From Bacteroides faecalis (GTDB lineage: Bacteria > Bacteroidota > Bacteroidia > Bacteroidales > Bacteroidaceae): 64,000 bases of DNA. This document shows, piece after piece, positions 16,329 to 25,931 of the stretch. The DNA is taken from the NCBI RefSeq assembly GCF_003865075.1, contig NZ_BHWB01000005.1:186001-250000 (forward strand). Reading direction: 5' to 3'. The notes beneath the pieces were generated by a model. The model was not told where the DNA came from, searched no databases, and saw only the letters and a program-made list of their open reading frames with translations. The first letter of the stretch is position 1. The number at the start of each line of letters is the position of its first letter. The translations under genes were made by a program, and so were the position numbers.

Positions 16329-18854
16329 TTAAACCAATTCGCTTTGTTTATAGCCTTTGTACTTAGTCATGCCCCTTAGAGAATAAGTGATATTCGCGTA
16401 TCTTGGGTGAAAATAAGTAAACTTCCATGATTCAGTTTCCATCGCCACATCGTATGCGTAAATAAATCCATATCCTTGTCTGTATAGGTAAATCTCCTCA
16501 TCGTACCTTGATAGTTCACGAATTGGAGTACCAACTTTATAAATTTCATATAAGTGATTAATGACTGCATACGTTTTGTTATCAATCGTTTCCGATTCCA
16601 GGATTGCCAACTTCTCACGGAAAGAAATGATTATTTCATCCAATGTATCAGGTTCCTTCTTCCATACATCAAAGCTGTTGAGGACAGTCAGAATCAATTC
16701 ATACTCTTCATTCCTAAAACTGAAATAGCAAAGCGAAACATAGAGCATTGTGGTAGCATCCTTGAGCATATCATGAACTTTTCGCTTCTTGTTCGTGTCC
16801 TGTTCATGAGTGAAATGCTGACCATAGACGACGAAGAACATACAAGCACACTCGTAGAACTTGTCACGCACTTCATTGACCTTGATGACCGATTTACCAT
16901 GATTCTGCATTAGGAAAGATACAATCGTAGCCGCCACGGCAAACGATGAACTTTCATTCAATCCAGCCTTACCGATGAGTTTTGGTAGATGACCACCGCC
17001 ATTTACCGGCATTGATTTGCTTCCTTCCTCTTGTATGGATTCATCCTCTGCTTTGGCGTAGAGATAATCCGTCATCTTCACAAGATACGAAAACACGTCA
17101 TTCCTCAGTTTCTTTGCCTCTTCTGCCTCGCTCTGTTCCTTGCTCTCCTGATCAACAAGAACGGATTGCACATCGTCATTACCTTCATTTTCTTTCTGCA
17201 AGTCAAACAGATCATCTTCGCTTGCTTCTTCGTCTGTTTCTGTCTTAAACAATATGCCTTGCAGGAATGACAGAATACGAACACCAGAGTGCATACTCAG
17301 GTTCAAACGACTGCCATCCTTCAGGTCGTCATACTGCTCTCTGTTTATTGACTCACTCTCATCATCAGTCTTCTTGCGTTTCTCCTTTGCGCTAACACGA
17401 AGGTTAACGGTCTTGCTGCCATCATCAAACTCAATGAAGCCAAGTATATGACTGATATTGTCCATCAATCCCGAGTCATCCAAGAGGCTCGACAACTTTC
17501 TGCGCTTTGGATCAGGATTGCAGCTCTCCACGTTTACCTCGCTGACGACAAGGCAATAGTTCGAGATGGTTTCCTCATCTTGCGTCAGCACCACAAGATG
17601 CGCATCAGATTCACTCTCAATGTCTATCTCCATTGTATGAGCTGTCACCAACTCAACTTCTTGAACTACTTCAAGGTCGGAATCTTTCACCTGCAATGTA
17701 CAAGTAATGCCTTCTGTAGAAATCGTCAGATGCAGTTTCTCTTCCTTATTCTCACAAGACATCAGCGTTACTTGGCGGTTGCTTGAAGGTGTATCGTCTC
17801 GTTTAGGCGGTACAATCTTCTTCAGATCATCGTTAAACAGTGGTTCAAACTTCTCCTCCAAACCTAACTCTCGGATATATTCTTTCCGCTCATCAGAATG
17901 TACAAGTATGCAGGCTTCGTCATTGAATGAGCGCTTATTTGTTCCGAGTGCCATATTACCGATGTTGGCGCTACCTGACAACAACCATGTATCATTGGAT
18001 GCATGAATTTCAATAATCTTGGCGTGCAATGGCGATTGCTTGTCTGTATAGCTATAGAACTCTACACCTTCATTCTTCTTGATTAGTTCGTATGGAGCAC
18101 TCTGTCTTGACAGATCCATGACGCAATGAAACTCTTCAGGGTCAAACACATCCTTCAAGCACTTTATGGCATCACCACGAGTGTCATAGAAAGGGGCAAC
18201 AACGGTTATCTCTTCAACCTCTGCGTCACCGATAGTTTCTACAAGACGGTTCATAATCGTGTCCTCTGAGTCATTGTAAAGTAGCATAGCTGTTTCGCCT
18301 GACTCCATCAGTATCTCATCGTCATCGGTTTCTGAATTTATCCAATCACATTGCTCCTCAATCCATTCCATTTGAAGCTGTACAAGCGATGAAGATGAGG
18401 AAATGAGTGACTTTACATACTCCCATCCACGCTTCAGTATCGCGAAGTTAGGCGAACTTTCTCCCTTGGCATGAAAAGCATTCCATACCTCCTCGTTGTT
18501 CGACATACCGCTAAAGGTAATGTTACCCGAACCGACAATCAATGCCGCTTCATCCATACCGAAAAGCATGATGACCTTAGAATGGAACACGCCACCATAA
18601 TGATTCTCCTTACGAACCAATTGATAGCCGTTCATCTTTACCTGATGGCAGCTATACGATGCGTCCGACAACAACTGGTCATACATAGAAGCGTCGGTCA
18701 ACACTACTACATTCGTAATACCAAGTCGCCTCAATGTAGGCAGATAAACTGACTCAAAAAATATAGGGTCGAAGTTATAGCAAGTTATGACTGCCGAATG
18801 ATACACGTTCACTCGTTCGCCCAGTATCTTGATAATGTTCTTACGTTCAATCAT
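16329..18854 (-). CDS. Phospholipase D-fold protein (putative nuclease), 841 aa
   Basis: Two HKD-like half-sites are visible: HSKVIMLFG at residues 91-99 with GSGN at 108-111, and HAKIIEIH at 277-284 with SGSAN at 293-297. The Asp four residues after each Lys is not conserved, as in several PLD-type nucleases where the Asn of the GS.N motif matters instead. Residues 300-841 are unrecognised, with an acidic low-complexity stretch around 560-600. The start codon overlaps the stop of the 506-aa gene by 4 bp (ATGA), so the two are translationally coupled and probably form a complex. Confidence 0.75.
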   Translation of the reverse strand: MIERKNIIKILGERVNVYHSAVITCYNFDPIFFESVYLPTLRRLGITNVVVLTDASMYDQLLSDASYSCHQVKMNGYQLVRKENHYGGVFHSKVIMLFGMDEAALIVGSGNITFSGMSNNEEVWNAFHAKGESSPNFAILKRGWEYVKSLISSSSSLVQLQMEWIEEQCDWINSETDDDEILMESGETAMLLYNDSEDTIMNRLVETIGDAEVEEITVVAPFYDTRGDAIKCLKDVFDPEEFHCVMDLSRQSAPYELIKKNEGVEFYSYTDKQSPLHAKIIEIHASNDTWLLSGSANIGNMALGTNKRSFNDEACILVHSDERKEYIRELGLEEKFEPLFNDDLKKIVPPKRDDTPSSNRQVTLMSCENKEEKLHLTISTEGITCTLQVKDSDLEVVQEVELVTAHTMEIDIESESDAHLVVLTQDEETISNYCLVVSEVNVESCNPDPKRRKLSSLLDDSGLMDNISHILGFIEFDDGSKTVNLRVSAKEKRKKTDDESESINREQYDDLKDGSRLNLSMHSGVRILSFLQGILFKTETDEEASEDDLFDLQKENEGNDDVQSVLVDQESKEQSEAEEAKKLRNDVFSYLVKMTDYLYAKAEDESIQEEGSKSMPVNGGGHLPKLIGKAGLNESSSFAVAATIVSFLMQNHGKSVIKVNEVRDKFYECACMFFVVYGQHFTHEQDTNKKRKVHDMLKDATTMLYVSLCYFSFRNEEYELILTVLNSFDVWKKEPDTLDEIIISFREKLAILESETIDNKTYAVINHLYEIYKVGTPIRELSRYDEEIYLYRQGYGFIYAYDVAMETESWKFTYFHPRYANITYSLRGMTKYKGYKQSELV

Positions 18855-20371
18855 TTTGCCAGTTCTTTAAGAAGTTCAACACCATCAGCAGTCAGTTTGT
18901 AGTTCTCTACAAGGCGAAGGTCAGACACAAAGTTATACAAAGTGTTGATACGAGGTGAACTGTGCGTAGAGAAGTAACCATCCAGCCATCTTACATAACC
19001 GTTTTCTATAGCCAGTTTCTGCGTAGGTACACCATTTTGGCTGAACTTACGCATGGCTTCGGTGTAGTGGTTGTAAATGATGTAATCGGTAAGGAACATC
19101 TTTACATAGTCATGGAATGGCATTCCCATTTTATCCTCCAATACCTCAAACGAATCCAAGGCATCGTTTCTCACGTCATGGAAGAACTCGTTCAACAATT
19201 CCTTGTGTTCGAGATATTCCTTGTTTTGCACATAGTTATCAAGCATTTGGTAGAAAGCCTTCGACATTTTGCTTTCTGGTACCTCAATGGAATCCCAATC
19301 ATCAAGCAATTCATCAAGCAACTCATTGCCAATGCCCATTTCATCGCAGACATCATCTGACATACGTTCAGCAAACTGATCTATATTCTCCCATCCTCCA
19401 GGCATTGCTGATTCCCTCAGCTTCTCAAGCACATCGACAAATATGTTGAGTGCCTCAAACTGACGGCTGTCATTCAGGTAGTATGCATACCATCCCACAG
19501 CTGCAGCCGAATTAACCTTGCCTTGTTTGAACTGTTGATAGATGAATCGTGCATACTCCAGTTCTGAAAGCGACTCCACGTCATTGTCTGCAAAATATCG
19601 GAGAAGGAGATAGATAGTTTCCTTTCGCATCGTGCTTGCCATGCCGCTTGCTGGACGATCCTCTTGCAACAGCATTTGTCGCAACAAAGTACGTTCCTCA
19701 CCCTCCTGCATATCATGCGACTGAAAAGCATGTTCCAAGTCTTCCAATTCATTGAATGTGACTTGTCCCACATTGACACACTTGCAAAACAGCTCTGAGC
19801 ACTTCTTCCCGATGCTCGCCTCAAAAGCATCTGCAAGCGTTTCGCCACAGATGTAATCCGAATCTTCCTTCTTTGTGATGTTATAGAAGTGTGGCTTATC
19901 TGCTATAGGTGCAATCAAGCCCATCTCCTGCAATGAGGCCACATAGTAAGTACCAAGGGCACCTAACGTACCCTTCCAGTATCCACCAGAGTTCTTGCCG
20001 CCTGGTGTTGCACTCTTCGCTATATCAATTATGTCGCCACCCTCATTAACTACCTCAGTAGCCACCGTAATACCAGGAATACCTTGGCTGTTATCGCTAC
20101 TGGCATGTATCAGAGCCATTAGGAATTCTGACATTCTGATATGCTTACGGAACTCGCCCAACGAAGCATTCTCACGTTCGGCATAGAAGTTTTTCAGCAA
20201 CCAGCAGTAAAAGCTATAGTATCTCACACGCAACGTCACAACGTTCATTCCGGGTAACAGCGTAGTAAACAACTGCTCGGATGCTGTACGCATACCCAGT
20301 GGATTCAGTCCTACGCTCAGCGAGTGGCTGGTGCTCATAAATGGAGCAAATGCAGAATCGTTCTTTAGCAT
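18851..20371 (-). CDS. Unknown 506-aa partner of the PLD-fold protein
   Basis: I cannot assign a family. Residues 1-60 contain a striking conserved-looking segment (SLSVGLNPLGMRTASEQLF, then LRVRYYSFYCWLL). The remainder is mostly helical and acidic, without signal peptide or membrane helices. A polar glycine-rich loop (GGKNSGGYWKG, about 125-135) is present but is not a Walker A motif. Its last 4 bp overlap the start of the PLD gene. It lies 34 bp after the CoiA-like gene, in one apparent operon. Confidence 0.65.
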   Translation of the reverse strand: MLKNDSAFAPFMSTSHSLSVGLNPLGMRTASEQLFTTLLPGMNVVTLRVRYYSFYCWLLKNFYAERENASLGEFRKHIRMSEFLMALIHASSDNSQGIPGITVATEVVNEGGDIIDIAKSATPGGKNSGGYWKGTLGALGTYYVASLQEMGLIAPIADKPHFYNITKKEDSDYICGETLADAFEASIGKKCSELFCKCVNVGQVTFNELEDLEHAFQSHDMQEGEERTLLRQMLLQEDRPASGMASTMRKETIYLLLRYFADNDVESLSELEYARFIYQQFKQGKVNSAAAVGWYAYYLNDSRQFEALNIFVDVLEKLRESAMPGGWENIDQFAERMSDDVCDEMGIGNELLDELLDDWDSIEVPESKMSKAFYQMLDNYVQNKEYLEHKELLNEFFHDVRNDALDSFEVLEDKMGMPFHDYVKMFLTDYIIYNHYTEAMRKFSQNGVPTQKLAIENGYVRWLDGYFSTHSSPRINTLYNFVSDLRLVENYKLTADGVELLKELAK

Positions 20372-20404
20372 GGTTGTGTATTCCTTTCTTTGTTTATAAT
20401 TCTG

Positions 20405-21490
20405 TTACTGGAGTTCTATCCCCTCGTTACATTCTTGTAAGCACTCATTCATCTCTTCTTCATTAAGTACAAAAGATGCACATGTCTTTGCTTTTGCTGT
20501 ATCATGAGGCTCAAAACGATTCAGTCCAAGATACTTGTATAATCGGCACAGTTTGCCCATACCATCGTAACTATCCACATAATTCTTACAAAGCAGACAG
20601 TTCTTTATTCCGAACCTCTGATACCCCATCCATTTAGCAAGTTCATAAATGCCGAATGCCACATCCGTATGAAAACAAATCTCACACAGTGCATTTCTTC
20701 GTTCTCTTTTCAATTCCTTGCATAGACAAGCATCCTGATAGCATTGGAATTTTCTTGACTGGTAGAGAATGTAACGTGAGAAGGCAATCTCTTGATTTAT
20801 GCTCGTATTATTGTGATCCTCTGTTTTGAAGCCATAGAAAGCCGTTTTAGCAGCAACAACGGACTCACGATGATGGTTAGTCATTCGTTTTCCTTCACAA
20901 AACCCGTTAGCAACGACATTATCAATATCACTCTCGTCCTTAATCTTGACCTCAATTATCTTACACCCACTATGCAGCTTCTCAGATTCACTCGCATGAG
21001 TAACAAAAATCTCAATGTAGATAGGTTCTCTTTCTGGATGAGCTTTTGACCTTATCTTCAAATCAGAACGACGTCTTATTTCATCGTAAGGAATTTCTTG
21101 TTCGCATGAATCATAGAACTCCTTTAGGTTGAAAGCCTTGCGTTCATATTTCTCGCAGTCATCATATCTAACAAACTTACATGTCTGTACATTCTTGCAG
21201 TATGAATGATACTCAAACTCCATGTTGAAGACATTTTTATCGTAGAAAGCCTTTTGTATCTTATCTTTTGCAAGAAAGTGCAAAGCAGTTTCAAGGGCAG
21301 TTGGACAATCAACTCCAGGTTGATGTGCAAAGTGATGCTCACGAATTAAACCGGCATTCTTTGCCTGTAGAGGTTTCTTACAGGCCGGACAGAAGCATCC
21401 ACACTCATTGCCATTCTCCACACTGTCAATGTGGACGAGGTCACCCTCTCTGTTAAGAGCGTATGTCAGATATGCTTTCGTGGTCTTCAT
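20405..21490 (-). CDS. CoiA-like nuclease with zinc-ribbon N-terminus
   Basis: It resembles the competence CoiA-like family. Residues about 25-75 have CFCPACKKPLQAK, then REHHFAH and CPTALETALHFLAK, the usual CoiA zinc/His cluster. The centre has a restriction-fold core: DLKIRS then EPIYIEIFVTH (about 155-180), with the acidic residues of a PD-(D/E)XK site. Four further Cys-rich motifs (about 250-325; CKELKRERRNALCEIC and CLLCKNY) may form a second zinc site. I chose the ATG at 21490; the start overlaps the HTH gene by 38 bp, so translation is coupled. Confidence 0.7.
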   Translation of the reverse strand: MKTTKAYLTYALNREGDLVHIDSVENGNECGCFCPACKKPLQAKNAGLIREHHFAHQPGVDCPTALETALHFLAKDKIQKAFYDKNVFNMEFEYHSYCKNVQTCKFVRYDDCEKYERKAFNLKEFYDSCEQEIPYDEIRRRSDLKIRSKAHPEREPIYIEIFVTHASESEKLHSGCKIIEVKIKDESDIDNVVANGFCEGKRMTNHHRESVVAAKTAFYGFKTEDHNNTSINQEIAFSRYILYQSRKFQCYQDACLCKELKRERRNALCEICFHTDVAFGIYELAKWMGYQRFGIKNCLLCKNYVDSYDGMGKLCRLYKYLGLNRFEPHDTAKAKTCASFVLNEEEMNECLQECNEGIELQ

Positions 21491-21953
21491 CGTTTTTGAG
21501 TTCAACAAAGTCTATCTTCATGCCTAACCCCTGTGCAATCTGAGTCAGCACATCAAGGTCAACCGAAAAGTTACCAGCCTCAATACGCTTCAGGGTATTA
21601 GGCTGAATGCTCGATTTCAGAGCCAGCGTCACCACATCCAACTGCTTCTGCTCACGCAACTCACGGATTCTGTCACCCATGAGCATGCGATTCTGTATTG
21701 GATCACGCTGATAAGAAAAGACTGATTCAAAACGATTGATCATGAGCTGACGGTTAATCTCGCCCATGATTACACCTTCATCCCCCTTGTATATCTTATC
21801 AAAGAGAGATGCCAGAAAGTCTGTAAACGGAATATTTGCTTGCTGTTCCCACTGATAGTTCATCTCGGAATGGAACCCGATAATGAACTTGTCTCCTTGT
21901 GGTGTTTCCACCAATACCCGTTTAGGGTCAAGGTAAGTTGCTTTTGTTTTCAT
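21453..21953 (-). CDS. Xre-type HTH protein with N-terminal extra domain
   Basis: About 166 residues from the ATG at 21953 (MKTKATYLD). Residues 1-75 form an unrecognised domain that begins like a small sheet (VLVETPQGDKFIIGF). Residues about 90-150 form a lambda-repressor-type HTH (GDRIRELREQKQLDVVTLAL, then PNTLKRIEAGNFSVDLDVLTQIAQGLGM). Its 3' end overlaps the CoiA-like gene by 38 bp. It may regulate the operon or act as an antitoxin-like partner. Confidence 0.8.
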   Translation of the reverse strand: MKTKATYLDPKRVLVETPQGDKFIIGFHSEMNYQWEQQANIPFTDFLASLFDKIYKGDEGVIMGEINRQLMINRFESVFSYQRDPIQNRMLMGDRIRELREQKQLDVVTLALKSSIQPNTLKRIEAGNFSVDLDVLTQIAQGLGMKIDFVELKNDEDHESISDIRS

Positions 21954-21998
21954 TTTTCTAACGCCGAGTTTATAGTGCTGCACGGCACTTGTTAATAA

Positions 21999-24900
21999 TT
22001 AATCCGAGAAATCCATCGTCAACTGCAATGATTCACCTTTGTCCATTGGCTTAATCATGCTTTCGATGTACTTCTGTTCTTCCTTTGTTATACCATACTT
22101 CTCATAAAGCATTTCGTCTGTCCATGCATGAGAGAAGTCTTGCATAGGGACATAATGATACACACCAGCAAGTGCATCCTGTGTAATCTTCATTGATGAT
22201 ACGAGGATTCTAAATAGGCGTGTCTTTAGGTATGAAACAAAGTTCTCTGCTTCCTCCTTTGTATTGAAAGGAGCATAAACGTATGTCTGTGAGCAAACAG
22301 AGTTTCCATCTGAAATGATTGGCTGACCAAGAATCATCTGGTCATTACCTGAGCCACCAGCCTTAGGAATAAAAACCTTCGTGCCAGCTATCGCATTACT
22401 ATTCTTTCTGATATTTGAAGAACGCACATAGCCAATTTTACGAACATTATTCTCAAGGTAGTATAGCATTACGTCAAACTCATCTGTCTGAGTATCACTC
22501 ACGTCAAATGGAGTTTTCTTACTTGTACGTGGATTTGTTGGAATACCAAACGGAGTATCAGATGATATTATACCCTCAACGAAACTTGCATCTTCTTCCT
22601 TTGCCAGTGTTACAATCTTCTGAACGAGAGCTGCCAAACGTGGTTCTCGAATGATCACATCAAGTTTATTGAGTTCAAGAACAACATTTTCCGACTTGCC
22701 ATTTTTGTGCAGAGAATAGTCACAAGCACCGTCATAGTTCTTATCACGGACAAAATAGCAGATTCCACCTTTGATCTCTACATCAGGGAAAAGTTCACGA
22801 GGATTATGGTATGCAGTAATTCTCGAAACCTGCTTAGACGAAAGCATGTCTCGACGGAATGGTTCTATAAGATTTGTACGACCACCAGTAAACCATTTAG
22901 ATGGTATTACCAATGAAGATAGTGATGATGTTGATTCCTTTGCTACTCTACAGAACTCCTGGAAAATTGGCGCATCGTTAGTACCACCAGAACCACCTTC
23001 GTCCTGATAAGGAGGATTTCCTACTGCTATATTTATACACATACTCTGTATCTTATTTATGTGCTCCTCGGCATTGTCACCGATGAGGTCGTATGAATTA
23101 AATTTGTCTTCTATATTTTCTATTGGCATTCCAAGTGCCTCATATACCTTGCGAGTAAACTCGTATGCAATGGATGATGTCGGGATGGAATAAACCTTGT
23201 CTTTATAAAGCTCGCCAAACTCCTGTAGAATAGCATAAGCAAACTCGCCTTCCTTTGAAGCAATGTCCATAAACATGCTGTCTCGGGTTATCTGTTCGCG
23301 AGGTAGTTCAGAGAGCATCTGCCTTGCCAAAGCATTAGGCGTTACAATTTCAGATGTTGACCAACGACCAAACTTGCGCATGGCATTCTCAACTCTTTCG
23401 ATTGCAGTCAACGTTTCATCATGAGCAAGCGTATTGATGTTATGAATCTTATAGTCGAGTTGATGAAGAATGTTTGGATTTAGATTCTCCAACAGCAACT
23501 TCAAGATTTTGATTCTAAGACCAAGATTTGCAAGTATTCGCTGATTGTTATCACCTTCGTTGCCCTTTGTAACTATGTCCTGAAGGGAAATCACTTCATC
23601 ATCAGTCAAGAAGGCGAACAAGAGGATTCTCGAACATAATGTTGCAAAACGTTTATCAAAGGAATTGTCTTCTTTCTTGTCCTCGGTGTCATCTTTTGGT
23701 TGTCGTTCTTCACCACCAGTATCATCACCAGTATCAGGCACATCAAAGTCATCATCTTCATCGTCTTCTGTAGGCTTAACCTTCAATCCTCCACGAGAGC
23801 CGATTGGTTGTTGCCTCATGATTTCCTTGTTGATTTCTTCAATATCAGCAAGGGAATGATCAACAGAAACGTCTTGTGCTTCATCCAGCACACTACGTTC
23901 CTTGGAATAAGCACGAACGGCATCAAGAATATTTGAAGGAGTTACCTCTTGCAGACGTTGCTTGTTCATCCATATTATTGGAGAAACCTGCAATTCACGC
24001 TCTAATCGGTGCTGGAGATTGGTATTACCATTCGCATCAGTGTTTACATCGTAAATATGCGCCCCTAGCTCTTGCAAGATGAACATTCGGTTAGGATCGA
24101 AGTCAACAAGAAGTGTCTGAGGCTTCATGTTGTATTTTATCTCGTTACCTTCTTCATCCTTGTACGTCTTGATGTAAGGACTCTGTAAACGGAATACTGC
24201 CTGGTCATACTCTTGTGGTGATGCTGTATCTTTGAGATAGAGCATAGTATCCCATTCTGGAACAGTTGAACCCGTCAGCATTCGGTTTACAGTAAGCGTG
24301 ATAGTAGGTTTATCGTTCTCCTCGCAATATGCAATATGCTTCTTGACGTCATCAACGTTTCTGAAACGATGTTCATCTTCTACACCTGCAATGTTAACAA
24401 TCTCGTATTTAGATAGATTCTTGAACTCAGCGGAATGGGTGGTGAGCAAGGTTTCCATGGCATCACAAGATGCACGGAATGGCAGAACACAAACAATGTG
24501 ACGGCATAACTTACCATCTTGAATTCTCTCGTTATCAAGAAATGAAAGAATATTATTGTCCTCCTCTGAACCATCAATAGCCTTCAAGAAATCAAGTATT
24601 TCTGTTTCATGCTCAAATTGCTGATGCAAACCATCGTTTGACCTCTTGATCGACTTTGGTTTGAACAATTCGCTGAATGCAACGGTTATTCCGTTCTTCT
24701 GCATTTCTGCAAGTTTGCGCAATGCAGATTCGTTTGGATTGAACGCAAAACGAACCATCTGAGGAAAACCGTAGTAAGGATTCTCCCATTCGTCTTTGTT
24801 GTCAAGATTTTCCTTGTCCCAATCCTCACTTGCCTGAGCAATATCAGAGAATTGGCAATAGCAAATCACATCCTCATCGGTAAACTCATCACCCATAAGG

Positions 24901-25931
24901 ATTCTGTAAGGAGTGCCAGAAAGGTGAAGCTGGATATTTGCATTAAGTTGAGTTATCTGCTCGTCAACATCATCAGAAGAGTCTTCATCATACTTCTTCT
25001 CCTGAGCGAGTTTCTTTCCTTCAACAGCTGGCAATACTCTCCCGTAATGCTCTGCACGAGCACCAAAGTGAGTTTCATCAACAATAAGTAGATCAATGCT
25101 CTGGCTGAATAGATCTTTGTGTCTATCCTTTATTTCATCGCTGCATAAGTCTTGGAGAGTAAGACAAATGACTAGTTTCTGATGGTTTGCCTTTGCCTCT
25201 GTAACTAACGATTCATTACGCTTCAAGTCATCGCCATCCTTAAATTCGTATCCCTCAAAGTTCTTGTAACTCTCTACGGTTTTCTTCCACTCTGTTTTTA
25301 CGTCAGCCTTTGCGGATACGACTACAACAAGTTCTGCACCCATTTCTTTAGCACAACTCATTGCCGTAATCGACTTACCGAAGCGCATTACAGCATACAT
25401 CAGCAAGCGCTTGCGACCATTATTCTTTGCGTTGATGAAATTACGAACAACCTCTGCTTGGTTTGGGCGAAGTTCTATAGGTTCTTCTCCACGCTCATAA
25501 TGAAAATCAACAGGCACTCTACCGTCTTGCATAGAGTAGAGCTTATAGCGACCATTTTTTTCCTGAACACTTCTTTTGATGTCACGAATAGCTTCATCAA
25601 CGTCATCTGTAGTCGCGTTCTCAAAGAACTCATTAGAATAATATGGAAGGTCAGGAATGGTATTACGCTCAAGGCGATTCCTTCCTTTCTCATGAATAAC
25701 AAACTCATGAACCGACAAGTCACGGAAATATTCATCACCTGCCGTTGCTGGCTCATCATACTTCTTCTGTAAATCAGCAAAGTATCTGCGCCACTCATTC
25801 AGACGTGTTTCAACAGGACGGTAAGTGTCGCCAATCTTCAGATAGTTAGGCACAGTACCTGTCTCGAACGCATAGATGTGAGGTTCTACACGTCCTGTTA
25901 TGAATTTATCTATGATAGGACTATTTGTCAT
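21999..25931 (-). CDS. GIY-YIG-like/helicase/N6-adenine methylase polyprotein, 1310 aa
   Basis: One polypeptide combining several restriction-modification activities. Residues about 15-105 resemble a GIY-YIG/T5orf172 nuclease (HIYAFETG at 18-25, YLKIGDT at 30-36, then an R..EW helix). Residues about 150-640 form a superfamily 2 helicase (Q-like LRPNQAEVV, Walker A MRFGKS at 182-187, DETH at 285-288). About 860-1150 is an Eco57I-type adenine methylase with SAM motif FMDIASKEGEF near 887 and catalytic NPPY near 970. An acidic linker lies around 720-760. The C-terminus may recognise DNA. The start overlaps the preceding gene by 11 bp. Confidence 0.85.
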   Translation of the reverse strand: MTNSPIIDKFITGRVEPHIYAFETGTVPNYLKIGDTYRPVETRLNEWRRYFADLQKKYDEPATAGDEYFRDLSVHEFVIHEKGRNRLERNTIPDLPYYSNEFFENATTDDVDEAIRDIKRSVQEKNGRYKLYSMQDGRVPVDFHYERGEEPIELRPNQAEVVRNFINAKNNGRKRLLMYAVMRFGKSITAMSCAKEMGAELVVVVSAKADVKTEWKKTVESYKNFEGYEFKDGDDLKRNESLVTEAKANHQKLVICLTLQDLCSDEIKDRHKDLFSQSIDLLIVDETHFGARAEHYGRVLPAVEGKKLAQEKKYDEDSSDDVDEQITQLNANIQLHLSGTPYRILMGDEFTDEDVICYCQFSDIAQASEDWDKENLDNKDEWENPYYGFPQMVRFAFNPNESALRKLAEMQKNGITVAFSELFKPKSIKRSNDGLHQQFEHETEILDFLKAIDGSEEDNNILSFLDNERIQDGKLCRHIVCVLPFRASCDAMETLLTTHSAEFKNLSKYEIVNIAGVEDEHRFRNVDDVKKHIAYCEENDKPTITLTVNRMLTGSTVPEWDTMLYLKDTASPQEYDQAVFRLQSPYIKTYKDEEGNEIKYNMKPQTLLVDFDPNRMFILQELGAHIYDVNTDANGNTNLQHRLERELQVSPIIWMNKQRLQEVTPSNILDAVRAYSKERSVLDEAQDVSVDHSLADIEEINKEIMRQQPIGSRGGLKVKPTEDDEDDDFDVPDTGDDTGGEERQPKDDTEDKKEDNSFDKRFATLCSRILLFAFLTDDEVISLQDIVTKGNEGDNNQRILANLGLRIKILKLLLENLNPNILHQLDYKIHNINTLAHDETLTAIERVENAMRKFGRWSTSEIVTPNALARQMLSELPREQITRDSMFMDIASKEGEFAYAILQEFGELYKDKVYSIPTSSIAYEFTRKVYEALGMPIENIEDKFNSYDLIGDNAEEHINKIQSMCINIAVGNPPYQDEGGSGGTNDAPIFQEFCRVAKESTSSLSSLVIPSKWFTGGRTNLIEPFRRDMLSSKQVSRITAYHNPRELFPDVEIKGGICYFVRDKNYDGACDYSLHKNGKSENVVLELNKLDVIIREPRLAALVQKIVTLAKEEDASFVEGIISSDTPFGIPTNPRTSKKTPFDVSDTQTDEFDVMLYYLENNVRKIGYVRSSNIRKNSNAIAGTKVFIPKAGGSGNDQMILGQPIISDGNSVCSQTYVYAPFNTKEEAENFVSYLKTRLFRILVSSMKITQDALAGVYHYVPMQDFSHAWTDEMLYEKYGITKEEQKYIESMIKPMDKGESLQLTMDFSD

